From Bryobacteraceae bacterium (GTDB lineage Bacteria > Acidobacteriota > Terriglobia > Bryobacterales > Bryobacteraceae): DNA of 34,147 bases. The notes under the pieces were generated by a model. It was not told the DNA's origin, did not search any database, and saw nothing but the letters and a program-made list of their open reading frames with translations. How positions within the stretch are numbered: position 1 is the first letter of the stretch; every line of letters begins with the position of its first letter. Shown piece after piece: positions 32,004 to 34,147 of the stretch. Location: assembly GCA_025055455.1 (NCBI GenBank), contig JANWXD010000007.1:69671-103817 (forward strand), written 5' to 3'. The position numbers were made by a program, and so were the translations under genes.

Positions 32004-33260
32004 ATGCGCCGCCTTGCGATCCTACTCTGGGCCGCCGTGGGAATCCCGGCGCAGGAGCCGCTCCAATCCACAGCCTCGTTTCCCGGCGGCCGGCTGGTTT
32101 ACTTTCACCCCGCGCCTCCGCCCTCAACCGAGCCGCGGCCCGTGCTCGTCGTTTTGCCCCCGGTCTCCGAACTCTCCGCGGTGCCGGCGTATTGGAAGCA
32201 GTGGCAGGACCGGGTGGCGAACCGTTCCTGGCTGGTGGTCGTTCCGTGGGGAGAGTTCCAAGCCCCGGGCTTCTGGGGCGATCTAATCACGCGACTTGCC
32301 GGAACGCTGGTGGATGATCTTGCCCGTCGTCTGCCGGCGGACCGCGGCCGGTTGTATTTGGTTGGCGAGGGAGCCCTCGCGTCTCACGTGTTTTACCTCG
32401 CCTCGCGTGCGCCTCACTTGCTCGCCGCGGGTCTTGCCATCGGCGGCGATCCTAAACGCGCCATCGACAGCAACCGCCTGTTTGGAGCCAACACCACGCT
32501 GTGTCCGGTGCTATGGCTTCTCGAACCCAGCGCGTCGCCAGTTTTGGAGCGCTACGACAAGCGACTACGAGCTGCAGGCTACCGCTGCGAGGCGCGGTCG
32601 CAACAGGACCTGCCGCTCGAGAAGGCTCTCGACTGGCTCGCCGCGCAGAGTCGCGACCCTTTCCCCGCGGAGATCGATTGCGAGACGGGCAACCTCGAGT
32701 TCGCGCGTTGCCACTGGCTCGAGATCACGAAGTTCGATCCGGCGCAGCGCAATGACGTCCTCCGCTCGACGCGCGTTCTGCCCGGCGCGGGCGGCTATCT
32801 GGACCTCGGCGGCTTCGGCTTCGACCCGGCGGCGCCCGGGCCGGGCATCCTCGTCGTCTGGCTGCCGCCCGGTTATAAAGGACCTCTGAAGCGGAACGAC
32901 CGGATTGTGTCCGTCGGAGGCCGTGCAATCAAAGACGCCCAGGATTACCTCGCCCTTATGGACGAGGCCGAAGAGCGCCCGGCGGCGGTGATCGTCGAGC
33001 GCGGCAAGGAGCGGCTGCGGCTGGAGACGCGGATTCTGCTGGCGCGGCGCGAAGAGACCGCCACTGCGCGCGTTCAGGCGCGCTTTTTCTCCGATACGCG
33101 CGAAGTCCTCATCGTCAGCCGGGGAGTGGGCGAGCTACGGGTGCAACTTCCGGCCTTCTGGGCCCCCGCGCAGTTCAACTGGAACGGCAATGACCTCGGA
33201 CGCCTCGAGCAGCCTGGGTGCTGGCTGCTGTCGCCCGCGGCGGCCCGGCCCTGCGGATGA
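32004..33260 (+). CDS. Secreted hydrolase-fold protein with a C-terminal PDZ domain
   Basis: The 418-residue protein has a short signal peptide (MRRLAILLWAAVGIPAQ). Residues 25-215 resemble an alpha/beta hydrolase of the PHB-depolymerase/esterase kind (PVLVVLPPVSE, RSWLVVVPWGEF, RGRLYLVGEGALASHVFYLAS). However, the nucleophile elbow reads GEGAL (121-125) instead of GxSxG, so the catalytic serine is missing and the domain may be a pseudoenzyme. Residues 276-346 form a PDZ domain (GILVVWLPPGYKGPLKRNDRIVSVGGRAIKDAQDYLALM), which usually binds C-terminal peptides. The start at 32004 is chosen for the signal peptide; the frame is open from 31839. It ends 12 bp from the convergent DUF1080 gene. Confidence 0.72.
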   Translation: MRRLAILLWAAVGIPAQEPLQSTASFPGGRLVYFHPAPPPSTEPRPVLVVLPPVSELSAVPAYWKQWQDRVANRSWLVVVPWGEFQAPGFWGDLITRLAGTLVDDLARRLPADRGRLYLVGEGALASHVFYLASRAPHLLAAGLAIGGDPKRAIDSNRLFGANTTLCPVLWLLEPSASPVLERYDKRLRAAGYRCEARSQQDLPLEKALDWLAAQSRDPFPAEIDCETGNLEFARCHWLEITKFDPAQRNDVLRSTRVLPGAGGYLDLGGFGFDPAAPGPGILVVWLPPGYKGPLKRNDRIVSVGGRAIKDAQDYLALMDEAEERPAAVIVERGKERLRLETRILLARREETATARVQARFFSDTREVLIVSRGVGELRVQLPAFWAPAQFNWNGNDLGRLEQPGCWLLSPAAARPCG

Positions 33261-33272
33261 GCCGGACCCCGC

Positions 33273-34022
33273 TTACAACTTTTTCAAGTAGATATTCCGG
33301 AACTCGATCCGCATGGGTTTGCCGGCGTGCAGTTGCAGGCCGAGCAGCCCTTGCATGGAGCGGCCCTCGGCGTCGTCGTCGACCAGCAAGGCCATGACGC
33401 GACCGTTGACCACATGGATCAGCACCGTCCCCCGCGCGATGACGTGAAGCTGATTCCAGTCGCCAGGTCGGAGCAGGGCTTTGAGGGACTCGGGATCTCC
33501 CGGAGACCCGATCATCTTGCGCACTTTGCCGTCGGCGATGCGCACGAACTGCCCCCGCTCGGCCAGAAAACCGCGACCGCGCTCTTCGTAGACCATGCCC
33601 GTGAATCGGTTCTGGCCATCCATGTCGGCCTGATAGCCCTTCAGCGCCCACGGACCCAGATCGGACACTGTGGCGCTGCGGTATTGCACGCCGCTGTTGG
33701 CCGTGTCGCTCAGTTTGAACTCGAGCTTCAACTCGAAGTCGCCGACCGGGCCCCCTTTCCATATTAGAAAGGTGTTGCGTTCGACGACCTTTTCCGGCGT
33801 GCTCTCGGCGACGATCGCCCCGCCCTCGACCCGCCAAAACCGCGGATCGCCGTCCCAGCCCTCGAGACTTTTCCCGTCGAAGATCGAAACGAATCCCGCC
33901 AGATCGTCCGGCCCTGGCGGCACGCGGCCGCCCGGTTGCGCTGCTGCCGACGCTGCGGCGACGGCCCAGATGCCCAGCCCGCCGACCAGAGTACGAAGAG
34001 AAAACGTCCGATCGTTCTTCAT
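33273..34022 (-). CDS. Secreted DUF1080 protein (3-keto-disaccharide hydrolase-like)
   Basis: DUF1080 proteins have a concanavalin-like beta-jelly-roll, and some act on 3-keto-glycosides in the periplasm. The 249-residue protein has a signal peptide (LVGGLGIWAVAAASAAAQPG) and the family start FVSIFDGKSLEGWDGDPRFWRVEGGAIVAES. It continues FLIWKGGPVGDFELKLEFKLSDTANSGVQYRS and WNQLHVIARGTVLIHVVNGRVMALLVDDD, ending HAGKPMRIEFRNIYLKKL. All family blocks are present. The start at 34022 is the first Met before the signal peptide. DUF1080 genes are often linked with Gfo/Idh/MocA and sugar isomerase genes, such as the iol pair 4 kb away. Confidence 0.9.
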   Translation of the reverse strand: MKNDRTFSLRTLVGGLGIWAVAAASAAAQPGGRVPPGPDDLAGFVSIFDGKSLEGWDGDPRFWRVEGGAIVAESTPEKVVERNTFLIWKGGPVGDFELKLEFKLSDTANSGVQYRSATVSDLGPWALKGYQADMDGQNRFTGMVYEERGRGFLAERGQFVRIADGKVRKMIGSPGDPESLKALLRPGDWNQLHVIARGTVLIHVVNGRVMALLVDDDAEGRSMQGLLGLQLHAGKPMRIEFRNIYLKKL

Positions 34023-34090
34023 ATGTTGTCAATTTCTTGCGTCCGCTAGAACTTTCGCACGGCCCAGAGCCGCCGGCATTTTCTCTGCGC

Positions 34091-34147
34091 TCAGCGACCG
34101 ATCTCGGCCGGTATTGCCGTGGATGCGTTGATGAAATTCCCGAAGCA
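34091..34147 (-). other. Possible C-terminal end of another minus-strand gene at the window edge
   Basis: On the minus strand the last 57 bases read CFGNFINASTAIPAEIGR followed by TGA at 34091-34093. A FxNFINA pattern occurs near the C-terminus of some Gfo/Idh/MocA proteins, which often precede DUF1080 genes. With only 18 codons visible this cannot be confirmed and may be chance. Confidence 0.2.

Overview
The window is GC-rich chromosomal DNA with almost no non-coding space. It looks like a member of the Acidobacteriota, most likely the Solibacter/Bryobacter group (Bryobacterales). That placement is an inference from gene content: a Planctomycete-type cytochrome/DUF1549-DUF1553 gene paired with a DUF1501 gene, a secreted DUF1080 protein, secreted esterase-like enzymes, a complete SUF operon and a RAYT with REP hairpins. 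No rRNA or other definitive marker is present. Many long antisense reading frames are GC-driven shadows and are not annotated.

Layout. Positions 1-1356 (minus) hold the N-terminal part of pnp behind rpsO. Positions 1459-7969 (minus) are one SUF iron-sulfur assembly operon, transcribed sufB-sufC-sufD-sufS-sufU-sufT, followed by an Rrf2/IscR-type regulator and, unusually, a PilZ-domain gene. Positions 8114-11417 (minus) hold a small membrane-anchored protein, a LysR regulator, a lone AmmeMemoRadiSam-type radical SAM enzyme, a second Rrf2 regulator and a Thermus-type ferredoxin. The suf and ferredoxin promoters each carry a related 20-bp dyad overlapping the -35 element, in the same phase. This suggests the two iron-sulfur regulons share a control site read by one or both Rrf2 proteins.

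Positions 11568-13594 (minus) encode two proteins without a firm family (347 aa cytoplasmic; 274 aa secreted, duplicated beta-sandwich). Positions 13723-17215 (plus) encode an oligogalacturonate-lyase-like beta-propeller and an ABC-2-type exporter pair. A RAYT transposase gene at 17240-17818 is bracketed by 40-bp inverted double-hairpin repeats. It is followed by UDP-glucose 6-dehydrogenase and a secreted CE1-type esterase (plus), then a sugar-acid dehydratase of the IlvD/Edd family and a YmdB-type phosphoesterase (minus). The spacers around the last two contain a dispersed GTGGC-rich repeat.

Positions 23726-27479 (plus) carry the cytochrome/DUF1549 and DUF1501 pair, and 27493-29463 (minus) an iolE-like/iolG-like inositol pair. 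Next comes a decayed hicBA toxin-antitoxin module (stop codon in hicB, apparent frameshift in hicA) lying at the 3' side of tRNA-Ser(GCT). Homoserine dehydrogenase follows (minus), divergent across 24 bp from two secreted-protein genes, the second a PDZ protein whose hydrolase-like domain lacks a nucleophile. A secreted DUF1080 protein (minus) closes the window.

Taken together, the window combines housekeeping functions (RNA decay, ribosome, Fe-S assembly, threonine/methionine branch) with carbohydrate catabolism typical of a soil or plant-matter degrader. The best candidates for undescribed biology are the paired Rrf2 circuit with its shared operator, PilZ inside a SUF operon, and the Fd-Rrf2-radical SAM operon.
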